A stretch of 17,404 nt of DNA from Candidatus Aenigmatarchaeota archaeon (GTDB lineage: Archaea > Aenigmatarchaeota > Aenigmatarchaeia > QMZS01): the NCBI GenBank assembly GCA_003663295.1, contig QMZS01000012.1:1-17404 (forward strand). Direction: 5' to 3'. The position numbers and the translations under genes were made by a program. Below the pieces are notes generated by a model. It was not told the origin of the DNA, ran no database searches, and was given only the letters and a program-made list of their open reading frames with translations. Below, piece after piece: positions 1-5,886 of the stretch (within the stretch, counting starts at the first letter, position 1; every line of letters begins with the position of its first letter).

Positions 1-109
1 ATTAATCAGCAATTTCAAGAAGATGAAGAAAATGATGAAAAAAATGAACCCTGGTAAAATGAAGAAATTTAGGGGAATGGGGGATGTTGCAAAGATGTTT
101 GGTGGATAG
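1..109 (+). CDS. srp54: SRP54 signal recognition particle protein, 3' end only
   Basis: Only the last 35 codons are inside the window; the reading frame runs from base 2 to a TAG at 107-109. The residues match the Met/Lys-rich end of the SRP54 M domain (FKKMKKMMKKM, then a Gly/Met-rich FRGMGDVAKMFGG tail). In archaea SRP54 is the GTPase that binds signal sequences and SRP RNA and delivers ribosomes to the membrane; the GTPase and most of the M domain must lie upstream of the window. The A7 run that codes for Lys-Lys-Met is intact here, unlike in the second copy at 2295-2530. The gene converges on the Nudix gene that ends at 137. Confidence 0.85.
   Translation, partial: LISNFKKMKKMMKKMNPGKMKKFRGMGDVAKMFGG
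1..109 (+). repeat. Direct repeat, copy 1 (srp54 3' end)
   Basis: This stretch matches 2423-2530 in the same orientation. The first 43 bases are identical, then one A is missing from copy 2, and the rest differs at about 12 positions up to the stop codon. Similarity ends at the stop codon. The left end of the repeat lies outside the window. Confidence 0.85.
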
Positions 110-136
110 ATTAAGAGACTTATTCATATTTTTGGT

Positions 137-586
137 TTAATAAACTATTAAAGAATGTAATCTTTCAAATGCTTGTTTATTGTTTTCCCATTTTAACAGG
201 TTTAATGCTTCTTCAAAATCAACCCATTTAAATTCTTCGTGCTCGATACAAATATTATTGTCAATTGAAATAACAGTTTCAGGATGAACCTCAAACCCAT
301 AAACATATTCTTTGATAGCTGGAATTGGTTTGCCTGTTAAATAATGTTTATTTATCTCGAAAGTAAATATTTCTTCCAGCACTCTAATAATATCTTTTTT
401 TGAAATATTTGTTTCTTCTAAAAGTTCGCGATAAGCTCCATCTAGTTTTGAGTTATCTTCTTTTTCCAGTCCTCCGCAAACAGGCTGCCAAAAACCGCCT
501 TTCTCGGATATTCTCTTAAGCAATAGAAATTCTAAATTATTCTGGGTTTTCCTGAACACTATGCATTCAAGTTGAACTTTTCTCAT
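137..586 (-). CDS. Nudix hydrolase, NudB-like
   Basis: A 149-residue Nudix protein. The Nudix box spans about residues 39-61, with the catalytic core REL-LEE at residues 53-58; the box is slightly irregular because Asn45 sits where the first Glu is usual. The GFWQPVCGG segment before the box and the FKWVDFEEA...WENNKQAFERL segment at the C-terminus resemble NudB (dATP/dihydroneopterin triphosphate pyrophosphohydrolase), which suggests a nucleoside or pterin triphosphate substrate. The start at 586 is preferred: it begins the conserved strand (MRKVQLECIVF), while an earlier in-frame start would run into the upstream gene. It is the last gene of the operon, 10 bases after the NDPK-like gene. 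The actual substrate is not determined by sequence. Confidence 0.85.
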   Translation of the reverse strand: MRKVQLECIVFRKTQNNLEFLLLKRISEKGGFWQPVCGGLEKEDNSKLDGAYRELLEETNISKKDIIRVLEEIFTFEINKHYLTGKPIPAIKEYVYGFEVHPETVISIDNNICIEHEEFKWVDFEEALNLLKWENNKQAFERLHSLIVY

Positions 587-596
587 AAAAATTTTA

Positions 597-1031
597 TTAA
601 ATAATATTATAAGATTTAAACAAATTAAATTCGTATTCAAATTCTTCTTTTGATTTTGATCTATGAATTGCATTTTTCAAAATTAATAACCCACTTTTCG
701 TTGAGTCTACCCCTCCCCCATATTTATATCTTAAAGTATTTTTTGCACAAATTCGGGGATCTGAATATTTACCAACAAATTCAAAAAAATACTTAATTAC
801 CGATTCTCCCTGTATAATTCCAAGTTCACAAGGTGCTTCTAACATATACTCAAGAAGAGCTGGATAATGAGATTTACCTAAGTCCATAGGATATAATTTA
901 TCTATAAGTTCTAAATCAAAATCCAATAGAGTTGTTTGTATTATTTCAAAATAAACAGAAATATCTTCTTTAATTTTCTCTCTATTGAAATAACCATCTG
1001 GTTTAATAACAAACATAGTTTTTTCTTTCAT
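597..1031 (-). CDS. Divergent nucleoside diphosphate kinase-like protein
   Basis: A 144-residue protein with the order of motifs found in nucleoside diphosphate kinases. It has a first strand with KPDG at residues 10-13 (Lys10 equals the ATP-binding Lys), an E-x-V-K...VGKYSDP segment near 76-92, NTLRYKYGG at about 98-106 in place of the classic GTIRGDFG, and NAIHRSKS at 120-127, where His123 would be the phosphate-carrying histidine (classic N-x-x-H-G-S-D). Genuine NDPKs make NTPs from NDPs by ping-pong phosphate transfer. This copy is divergent and sits between a radical SAM enzyme and a Nudix hydrolase, so it may act on a special substrate rather than be the housekeeping enzyme. Its ATG follows the radical SAM stop by one base (TAA-A-ATG), which suggests translational coupling. 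Confidence 0.75.
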   Translation of the reverse strand: MKEKTMFVIKPDGYFNREKIKEDISVYFEIIQTTLLDFDLELIDKLYPMDLGKSHYPALLEYMLEAPCELGIIQGESVIKYFFEFVGKYSDPRICAKNTLRYKYGGGVDSTKSGLLILKNAIHRSKSKEEFEYEFNLFKSYNII

Positions 1032-1032
1032 T

Positions 1033-2235
1033 TTACTTGATACAATAAGGGTTCTTATTATTTAGGGTTTTTTCTCTATAGAATTCCATTTCCATACTTG
1101 CTCCTGGACATCTTACATTTTTTTCTGAACAATTAAGACACTTTTTTTGTAACTCTGAACTAATTTTTCTAAATTTTCGTAATTCAGGTGAATTTCTCCA
1201 AACATCCAAAACAGTGTAATTTTCTTCTTTAATATTTCCTAAATAAAAATCTGGTCTCAAATAAGGTGTATACCCTCCAGGCCAAATAGCTCCGTCAGAT
1301 AATAAATTAAATCTTGTAAAACCATCAGGACCCCCCATTTGTAAATTGACATTTGAACTCAAAGTAGAATCTACTGAATTATTTTGCATTACTTTTGAAC
1401 CATGTAAAATATTTACCTGAGGATAATTTGGTTTAAAACCTTCAATTCTTTTGTCGAATGCATAAAGTTCTTCATAAGAACTAGCTTGATCTAAAACTTC
1501 TAATGCTCTCCCAGTAGGTCTCATATAAAAAAAGTTTATTTCTTCAACAAATTTCCCTGCTAGACTTAATATATCCTCTAGAGAGGCATCAGATCCTTTA
1601 GTCAAAATAGTATTAATTCTTAAATGTGCATCTTTTTCATATAATTGTTCGAGGCTTTTAATAGTTTTATCATAATTTCCATTTCCTCTTAAATAATCAT
1701 GGAATTCCTTATTTCCATCAATACTTAATGTTATTTGCTCTAAATCCAAACTTGCTAATTTATCAATTGTAGTTTCAGGGTCAGAATAAACACCATTTGT
1801 GTTTAAGGATACAGCAAACCCCAAGTCTTTTGCATATTTTAATAATTCAAACCAATCATCTCGAGTCGTAACCTCACCACCACTAAATCTCATATCTAAA
1901 ATATTATCATTTCTCATACCTTCTAAAACATTCTTAACCTCTTCGGTATCCAATTCATTAGGTTTGATTTTACCCGATTGATTAAAACAAGTTTTACATC
2001 TTAAATTACATCCTGAAGTTAATTCAAAATATATTCTTATTGGAGAATAGATTATCTCATTTGGTGCGTCAGATAACTCAGCAGACCATTTTTCAAAATC
2101 TTTAACAATAACATCAGAAAAATATAACTCTTTATCTAAGTCCGCTTCCGCTAAAAATTTATGTTTCATTTTAACTCTATCAAAGAGCGTATATCCAAAA
2201 GGTTCATCACGCAGAACAAATCTTTTCTTTTTCAT
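1033..2235 (-). CDS. Radical SAM protein with SPASM/twitch-like C-terminus
   Basis: A 400-residue radical SAM enzyme. The 4Fe-4S/SAM motif is C76-x3-C80-x2-C83 (GCNLRCKTCF) and the SAM-binding GGE is at 119-121. The C-terminus has Cys366, Cys369, Cys376 and Cys398, a SPASM/twitch-like auxiliary cluster region. The two Cys that usually frame the preceding SPASM segment are absent: the segment reads GGPDGFTRFNLLSDGAIWPGG. The N-terminal RDEPFGYTLFD stretch resembles the start of peptide-modifying radical SAM proteins of the PqqE/mycofactocin type. This suggests modification of a peptide or protein, but no precursor peptide was recognised. It is the first gene of an operon with the NDPK-like and Nudix genes, so a nucleotide-related substrate is the rival idea. 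Confidence 0.85.
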   Translation of the reverse strand: MKKKRFVLRDEPFGYTLFDRVKMKHKFLAEADLDKELYFSDVIVKDFEKWSAELSDAPNEIIYSPIRIYFELTSGCNLRCKTCFNQSGKIKPNELDTEEVKNVLEGMRNDNILDMRFSGGEVTTRDDWFELLKYAKDLGFAVSLNTNGVYSDPETTIDKLASLDLEQITLSIDGNKEFHDYLRGNGNYDKTIKSLEQLYEKDAHLRINTILTKGSDASLEDILSLAGKFVEEINFFYMRPTGRALEVLDQASSYEELYAFDKRIEGFKPNYPQVNILHGSKVMQNNSVDSTLSSNVNLQMGGPDGFTRFNLLSDGAIWPGGYTPYLRPDFYLGNIKEENYTVLDVWRNSPELRKFRKISSELQKKCLNCSEKNVRCPGASMEMEFYREKTLNNKNPYCIK

Positions 2236-2259
2236 AATATTTTTGAATTAAATTTATTA

Positions 2260-2285
2260 ATTATTATAAAATAATTATTTATAAG
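2260..2285 (-). promoter_or_regulatory. TATA-like promoter region of the radical SAM operon
   Basis: On the minus strand this AT-only stretch contains two TATA-like matches, CTTATAAATA (2285-2276) and TTTTATAATA (about 2271-2262). They lie roughly 30-45 bases before the ATG at 2235, as expected for an archaeal promoter with a short or no leader. Confidence 0.4.
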
Positions 2286-2294
2286 ATATTGAAG

Positions 2295-2530
2295 ATGAAA
2301 AAATGGAAATTTATAATTGATTCAATGACCAAAGAGGAAAGAGAACAACCCGAGATACTAAAGAGTTCGAGAGTTGAGAGGATAGCAAAGGGAAGCGGGA
2401 CAAAAGTTCAGGATGTGAATGAATTAATCAGCAATTTCAAGAAGATGAAGAAAATGATGAAAAAATGAATCCAAAGAAAATGAAGAAATTCAGGGGAATG
2501 GGGGATATTGCAAAAATATTTGGTAGTTAA
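2295..2530 (+). pseudogene. Truncated, frameshifted SRP54 M-domain copy
   Basis: Reading from ATG 2295, the frame encodes the end of the SRP54 M domain: KWKFIIDSMT, then SSRVERIAKGSGTKVQDVNE (the SRP RNA-binding helix-turn-helix with its GSG signature), then the Met/Lys-rich helix. It stops at TGA 2466-2468 after 57 codons. The A run at 2460-2465 is A6, whereas copy 1 has A7; restoring one A rejoins the frame to the normal tail (NPKKMKKFRGMGDIAKIFGS) ending TAA 2528-2530. The GTPase domain and most of the M domain are missing upstream. It is most simply a displaced 3' end of srp54. A short expressed RNA-binding peptide is possible but unsupported. Confidence 0.8.
2423..2530 (+). repeat. Direct repeat, copy 2 (srp54 3' end)
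   Basis: Partner of the repeat at 1-109. The first 43 bases are identical, then there is one missing A and about 12 substitutions, many at synonymous or conservative positions. SRP54 homology continues left of this point to about 2295, so the true repeat is probably longer than the window can show. Confidence 0.85.
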
Positions 2531-2566
2531 AATTTTTGCAATAAATAGTAAATAATATCATTAATT

Positions 2567-2692
2567 ATGGGAATTAAAAAAGCATTGAATGTTTTTTCGA
2601 AAAATACAAAAAAAGCTGAGGGGAAATTATCGGAACAGGAAGAAATACCTAAAAAGGACGTTTATAAGCAAGTTGAAGATTATATTGCTTAA
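2567..2692 (+). CDS. Small hypothetical protein, 41 residues
   Basis: An open frame from ATG 2567 to TAA 2690-2692 encodes a Lys/Glu-rich soluble peptide (MGIKKALNVFSKN... ending VYKQVEDYIA). It starts 36 bases after the displaced srp54 tail, on the same strand. No family is recognised. The amphipathic, codon-like composition makes it somewhat better than random, but a remnant of a longer gene cannot be excluded. A longer open frame from 2589 overlaps it in another phase and looks less protein-like. Confidence 0.35.
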   Translation: MGIKKALNVFSKNTKKAEGKLSEQEEIPKKDVYKQVEDYIA

Positions 2693-2767
2693 TTCAAATC
2701 TAATTGATTATCTTGGTACCAAGTATTTTGTCTGCCATGGGGTGATATTGTTTTTCCAACAAATTCT

Positions 2768-3415
2768 TTAAATAATTGAATTAACAATCAAAACCCAGAA
2801 ATTCCAGATAAATGGCGTAACTATAAACAATAAAAACATAGCAATTAAAATTCTCAATGCTTTCCTTGAACCTGTGTATCTAAACCCGTAAAACAGCCCC
2901 ACAAAAGCCCCGCCCATGTGGGCAATATGAGCAACATGAGGTGGATAGTTTGCGATAAACCCAATAATTCCATATATAAGATAACCTATCCCGATTATTC
3001 CAAGAGGCATTGGAACAAATACTTCCATTTTAATTGGTTTAATTAAAATCACTGCGGCCATTATTGAGAAAACTCCGGCTGAGGCTCCGACGCAGATTTG
3101 TGAATAAGGATAAATCAATGAGGTGAGCAAATCTCCTAAAAATGCCCCCCCAAGAAACACCAGTAAAAATCTTTTCCCTTTAATCTCTTCTTCAAGGGCA
3201 AAACCAAATATTATTAAAACAATTAGATTTGACAGCAGATGATCTAAATTTGAGTGTAAAAAGATGGAACTAAGAAGAACATAATAATCCCCAGCCATCA
3301 TGTTTTCGGTGGAATACCCGTAATTGCTGAAAATCTGTTCGGAATTGGAATACCAGGCAAATAAAGTAATTATAACGCAAAGGGCTGATAAAGCAATTGT
3401 TATTCTTCTTGCCAT
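2768..3415 (-). CDS. Rhomboid family intramembrane serine protease
   Basis: A 215-residue polytopic membrane protein with about six hydrophobic segments. Rhomboid signatures are present in order: HSNLDHLLSN at 54-63 (His54, His59, Asn63 of TM2), the nucleophile motif GASAG with Ser112, and the catalytic His166 in AHMGG of the last conserved helix. The Ser/His dyad is therefore complete and the enzyme should be active, cutting membrane proteins within or near the bilayer. Length is normal for a minimal six-helix prokaryotic rhomboid. It diverges from the gene at 3470, with 54 bases between starts. The substrate is unknown; nothing nearby suggests one. Confidence 0.9.
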   Translation of the reverse strand: MARRITIALSALCVIITLFAWYSNSEQIFSNYGYSTENMMAGDYYVLLSSIFLHSNLDHLLSNLIVLIIFGFALEEEIKGKRFLLVFLGGAFLGDLLTSLIYPYSQICVGASAGVFSIMAAVILIKPIKMEVFVPMPLGIIGIGYLIYGIIGFIANYPPHVAHIAHMGGAFVGLFYGFRYTGSRKALRILIAMFLLFIVTPFIWNFWVLIVNSII

Positions 3416-3469
3416 AATTATCTAAGATTTCTATAATTCCCTTAGTTAATAATTTCAATTATTTGTATT

Positions 3470-3808
3470 ATGTCTTATAATCATAAAGAAATAGTAAATA
3501 AACTTACAGGATTGATTCAATATGTGAGTTCCTGTTCTAAAGAACAAGACCTGGATTCTTTAACAGGTTTATTGGACGAATTGCTCAATATAGGAACAAA
3601 AATGTGTAGTGAGGGGAAATATGAAAGTGAAGAAAGTATGAGAACCGAAACCTATAAAACATTCGTATCTCTTGCAGGGCTTGCGGATGAGGATTTACCA
3701 AAGAATCCTACAATGGATTTAGTTTACAGGATATTTTCAGAGCGTGGAGTGGATATAGGAGACTATAAAATCTATAAAAACATAATGGGCGACCCAGACC
3801 TCAATTAA
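3470..3808 (+). CDS. Hypothetical soluble protein, 112 residues
   Basis: An acidic, largely helical protein with no recognised family. Residues 1-50 look like amphipathic helices with two Cys; the C-terminal part ends DIGDYKIYKNIMGDPDLN. No signal peptide or membrane segment. It lies 31 bases upstream of rpoN on the same strand, but rpoN has its own TATA box in that gap. Good coding character and a clean gap on both sides favour a real gene. Confidence 0.65.
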   Translation: MSYNHKEIVNKLTGLIQYVSSCSKEQDLDSLTGLLDELLNIGTKMCSEGKYESEESMRTETYKTFVSLAGLADEDLPKNPTMDLVYRIFSERGVDIGDYKIYKNIMGDPDLN

Positions 3809-3812
3809 ATCC

Positions 3813-3821
3813 TTATTTAAA
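3813..3821 (+). promoter_or_regulatory. TATA box of rpoN
   Basis: TTATTTAAA centred about 23 bases before the rpoN ATG at 3840. This is the spacing expected for a leaderless archaeal transcript starting at or next to the start codon. Confidence 0.5.
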
Positions 3822-3839
3822 ATTAAAACAAGTATTTAT

Positions 3840-4034
3840 ATGATAATTCCTGTTAGATGTTTCACTTGCGGAAAGGTTATAGGAGACCTTTGGGCAGAGT
3901 ATAAAAAGAGAATTGAGGCTGGAGAAGATTCCGCAAAAGTGCTTGACAGTTTAGGATTAGACCGATATTGTTGCAGAACTATTTTTGTGACTCATATTGA
4001 TATGATTAAGGAGATTGCCCAGTTCAAAGTTTAA
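3840..4034 (+). CDS. rpoN: DNA-directed RNA polymerase subunit N (Rpb10 homologue)
   Basis: A 64-residue protein matching archaeal Rpo10/RpoN over its full length. It begins MIIPVRCFTCGKVIGDLW with the first CxxC at residues 7-10, and has the YCCR motif near residue 45 that completes the zinc site. The subunit sits on the Rpo3-Rpo11 platform and is needed for polymerase assembly. Length is typical of the family (about 60-75 residues). In many archaea rpoN lies in the L18e-L13-S9 ribosomal operon; here it stands apart, with a hypothetical gene on either side. Its 3' end overlaps the convergent gene at 4024 by 11 bases. Confidence 0.95.
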   Translation: MIIPVRCFTCGKVIGDLWAEYKKRIEAGEDSAKVLDSLGLDRYCCRTIFVTHIDMIKEIAQFKV

Positions 4035-4356
4035 TTAAGCCATTTTCTTTTAAAAATTTTTCATATTCAGAGTGGATTCTGTCTGTTCTGCAAATCAGTT
4101 TCTGATATCCTGAGATGTGTTTAGGTGTAATGGCTGTGATTCTTTGTCTATATATTAATAAATTTCCGATAGGAAAGATAATTGTTGGATATTGAACAGA
4201 TTTTCCGCAAGCAGGAACTTCTTCCATTCCGGTATAAATTGCGGTTTTCCCGTAGATTTCCACAGCCTGACCATATTTACCGTCTTTGAAGTCTTCTAAT
4301 TTATAGATTTGTTTAATTTCTTCTCTATCCGAATTATCTGAACTTTCTCTTTTCAT
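4024..4356 (-). CDS. Hypothetical protein, 110 residues
   Basis: A soluble, charged protein with no recognised family. Residues 25-80 have alternating strands (YGQAVEIYGKTAIYTG; YPTIIFPIGNLLIYRQRITAITP) that suggest a small beta barrel or sandwich, followed by a helical tail. No signal peptide. It converges on rpoN and overlaps its last 11 bases, stop codons included. The overlap is unusual but common in compact genomes. No function is proposed. Confidence 0.6.
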   Translation of the reverse strand: MKRESSDNSDREEIKQIYKLEDFKDGKYGQAVEIYGKTAIYTGMEEVPACGKSVQYPTIIFPIGNLLIYRQRITAITPKHISGYQKLICRTDRIHSEYEKFLKENGLIKL

Positions 4357-4465
4357 TTAAAAAGAAATATTTAAAAAGGATAAGTAAAATATTATGAATA
4401 CAAAAGCAGATTCCAAAATCAATAAATTCATGTAAACAGTCTTTTGAGATATAAATTTAATGTAA

Positions 4466-4894
4466 TTATTTATTCTTTTTTTCTTCAGGTTTGTCTTCCT
4501 TTTTTTCTTCCCCGTCTTTCCCTTCTCCAACAGGCTCTTCTTTCTTGAAAAATTCTTCAAATTTCTTGGCACTTTCTTTAACAACTTTTAAGTTTAATTG
4601 CTCGGTTTCTTCTGAAACAATTTCTCCCCGAATGCTCTTTCTTCTTCGGACACCTCTAGTCTTAGGTTTGTACCCAACACCTTCTGATAAAAGCAGTCTT
4701 TTTCTCATAGAACCAGATACCCCTTTTTTCATAGGGAATCCCTGTTTATCGCTTCCACCTGTAATCTGCAATTCATAATTTTCAAGTTCGACAAGATTTC
4801 CATTTATTTTATCCCCGATTTTTTTCCCATAGACCATTTTTGGATCTATTTCTTTCTGAAGGCTTTTTCCGCCCCTTGAAATTACTGCTTTCAT
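4466..4894 (-). CDS. rps6e: 30S ribosomal protein eS6
   Basis: A 142-residue protein. The first 100 residues match archaeal/eukaryotic eS6: GKSLQKEI near the start, the ELENYELQITGGSDKQGFPMKKGV signature at about 36-59, and RKRLLLSEGVGYKPKTRGVRRRKSIRGE following. The last 40 residues are a Lys/Glu-rich low-complexity tail, longer than in many archaeal eS6 proteins. The protein binds 16S rRNA in the small-subunit body. The gene is alone on its strand. The intergenic region behind its start contains a 68-base double-hairpin repeat whose other copy lies beside uL2. Confidence 0.93.
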   Translation of the reverse strand: MKAVISRGGKSLQKEIDPKMVYGKKIGDKINGNLVELENYELQITGGSDKQGFPMKKGVSGSMRKRLLLSEGVGYKPKTRGVRRRKSIRGEIVSEETEQLNLKVVKESAKKFEEFFKKEEPVGEGKDGEEKKEDKPEEKKNK

Positions 4895-4921
4895 AATATT
4901 TCTAAAAATTTAATATTATTA

Positions 4922-4929
4922 CCTTTATA
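4922..4929 (-). promoter_or_regulatory. TATA-like box of the eS6 gene
   Basis: TATAAAGG on the minus strand, centred about 31 bases before the ATG at 4894. The double-hairpin repeat starts only a few bases upstream of it. Confidence 0.4.
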
Positions 4930-4935
4930 CATTAC

Positions 4936-5003
4936 AAATAAAATAAAAATCCTAAAGATTTTCAAATATTGCATTTTAGTAGATTAAACCAAAAATGTAA
5001 TAA
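4936..5003 (+). repeat. Double-hairpin intergenic repeat, copy A
   Basis: A 68-base unit matching 9772-9839 in the same orientation with only 4 substitutions and no gaps. It contains two inverted repeats. A short one is AAAATC/GATTTT around 4946-4962 (arms partly in an A run). A longer one has arms ATTGCATTTT (4968-4977) and AAAATGTAAT (4992-5001) around a loop that includes ATTAAACC. One arm difference between copies (G4971 here, A in copy B) keeps pairing with U, so both copies can fold as RNA. It fills the space between eS6 (minus) and the pilin-like gene at 5008 (plus). Confidence 0.8.
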
Positions 5004-5007
5004 AATA

Positions 5008-5343
5008 ATGAAGGGAATGTATCCATTGATAACCTATATATTGCTTTTTGCAGTTGGTATTTCAGTGTCCGCATCTATCTATTATTTCACGGAGAACTTC
5101 GCTTTTAAGGAGAATTTAGACCTTGAGAACGCAAAAGCATACAAGTTATGCGCTTTTCTCAGGAGTCTTGAAGGAAAAGAGGGTGAATTTGAATTGGATA
5201 TAGGTGATTTCCGTATAGATACCGCCCCATTAAGATTTACTGGATTTTCTTCTTATAAATGCGATTTAATTCTTGAGACCTCTGGTTATTGTTATAAGGA
5301 ATGCAGGATTAAGGTTTTGGAAGATAAAATTGAATTTTCTTAA
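5008..5343 (+). CDS. Short pilin-like membrane protein
   Basis: A 111-residue protein starting MKGMYPLITYILLFAVGISVSASIYYF in two parts: a short basic-Gly leader (KG, a possible class III/prepilin peptidase site) followed at once by one hydrophobic helix. The rest is a soluble domain with Cys in the pattern LCAF...KCDLI...GYCYKECR, probably paired as disulfides outside the membrane. This is the layout of archaeal type IV pilin-like proteins. An upstream TTG at 4969 would add 13 residues, but these fall inside the repeat, and the ATG at 5008 places the signal at the N-terminus as needed. The gene begins 4 bases after the double-hairpin repeat. Confidence 0.65.
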   Translation: MKGMYPLITYILLFAVGISVSASIYYFTENFAFKENLDLENAKAYKLCAFLRSLEGKEGEFELDIGDFRIDTAPLRFTGFSSYKCDLILETSGYCYKECRIKVLEDKIEFS

Positions 5344-5348
5344 ATTTA

Positions 5349-5602
5349 TTAATCGGTAATCTCGAGAACAGGCATTTCAGTAGATTTTATAAAAATATGA
5401 GTTTTATAGCCATCTATTTTTAATTCCTTATAATCAACAAGTTCCCCGAATAAGTTTTCAGCAAAGGTTTTGATAATTTTTTTGCTTCTTTATAAAACGT
5501 TTTCATATTATCCCCTTCCAGTATTACTCCAATACTTTTTGAATAATTTTTTATTAATGTATTTTTCTGCGCAAACTTCAAACCCTTTTTTGCAATAGAT
5601 TT
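5349..5602 (-). pseudogene. Decayed gene of unknown family, frameshifted
   Basis: Two minus-strand frames join into one protein-like sequence if a single A is added to the A7 tract at 5477-5483: KSIGVILEGDNMKTFYKEAKK, then IIKTFAENLFGELVDYKELK, then a tail ending in STEMPVLEITD and TAA 5349-5351. The upper frame runs back to a TAG at 5603-5605 with no good start codon; the only ATG is at 5506. Either the gene is a relic that has also lost its 5' end, or both defects are sequence errors. The encoded family is not recognised. Confidence 0.5.
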
Positions 5603-5691
5603 CTATTGAGTTAAAGAGAGATCACTTTTATCTAAATTTTTAAATGATTATTGATTAATAATCTTTTGGTTGTTGACAAATTTATCCATAA

Positions 5692-5883
5692 ATTGCAATC
5701 CCAATTACAATAAAGTATTGCGTAGGTTAACCAGACAAATGCGGTTATGAGATGCCAACTCCATGAGATTAAAGAGACTCCGCTTGCGTCTTTTTCAACT
5801 CAGATTTTTAGAAGTGGTTCGAGTTTTTGATGAATTCTTTTTCTGAGATGAAGCTGATGCAATGCTTTGCTATATAAACCCAT
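5692..5883 (-). pseudogene. SemiSWEET (PQ-loop) sugar transporter relic
   Basis: From ATG 5883 the frame reads MGLYSKALHQLHLRKRIHQK, then LEPLLKI, then TGA at 5800-5802 where a Trp would be expected (KIW-VEKD), then ASGVSLISWSWHLITAFVWL and TYAIL. The ASGVSLISW...WLxYxI stretch is the PQ-loop helix pattern of SemiSWEET transporters, small three-helix sugar carriers that work as dimers. The first transmembrane helix is missing between LEP and LLKI. The end switches frame to a hydrophobic IVIGIAIYG tail stopping at 5692-5694, with a deletion before it. Two internal deletions plus a nonsense codon make this a true pseudogene. It begins 3 bases after the Mre11 stop, so it was probably in the same operon. 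Confidence 0.7.
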
Positions 5884-5886
5884 TAT

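Larger units (their letters stand above)
110..2294. other. Putative acquired island between two srp54 tails
   Basis: The segment between the two srp54 3' ends holds one three-gene minus-strand operon and nothing that belongs to SRP. The layout is what single-crossover (Campbell-type) integration of a DNA circle carrying an srp54 3' fragment would leave: a hybrid intact gene on the left and a truncated displaced tail on the right. No integrase or transposase is visible, so acquisition is an inference from the flanking repeats. A local duplication followed by insertion is the alternative. Confidence 0.45.

Noticed and set aside
110..2294. Calling the island a prokaryotic viperin defence system
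   Set aside because: The radical SAM protein has a SPASM/twitch-like Cys cluster and a peptide-modifier type N-terminus, which viperins lack, so only a loose analogy in gene content remains.
2712..2723. Perfect 12-base palindrome CTTGGTACCAAG, a possible operator
   Set aside because: A single short palindrome with no second copy and no clear promoter beside it; not enough to call a site.
2589..2771. A 60-codon plus-strand frame rich in Lys and Arg
   Set aside because: It overlaps the 41-codon frame at 2567 in another phase, and its composition looks like translated AT-rich noise.
4357..4584. A 75-codon minus-strand frame ending in a hydrophobic stretch
   Set aside because: It overlaps the Lys/Glu tail of eS6 out of frame; the repetitive AAG/GAA codons of that tail make open shadow frames, and the hydrophobic end is T-rich terminator sequence.
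5800..5802. TGA at a position where Trp is expected in the SemiSWEET-like frame, suggesting TGA recoded as Trp
   Set aside because: Several good genes here end in TGA (stops at 4024, 12405 and 16414), and the same frame also has internal deletions and a frame switch, so a nonsense mutation in a relic is simpler.
5827..5860. TGATGA and CTGA motifs in close order on the plus strand, like a box C/D guide RNA
   Set aside because: Spacing between boxes is too short for a guide and the stretch codes for the conserved N-terminal helix of the SemiSWEET relic on the other strand.
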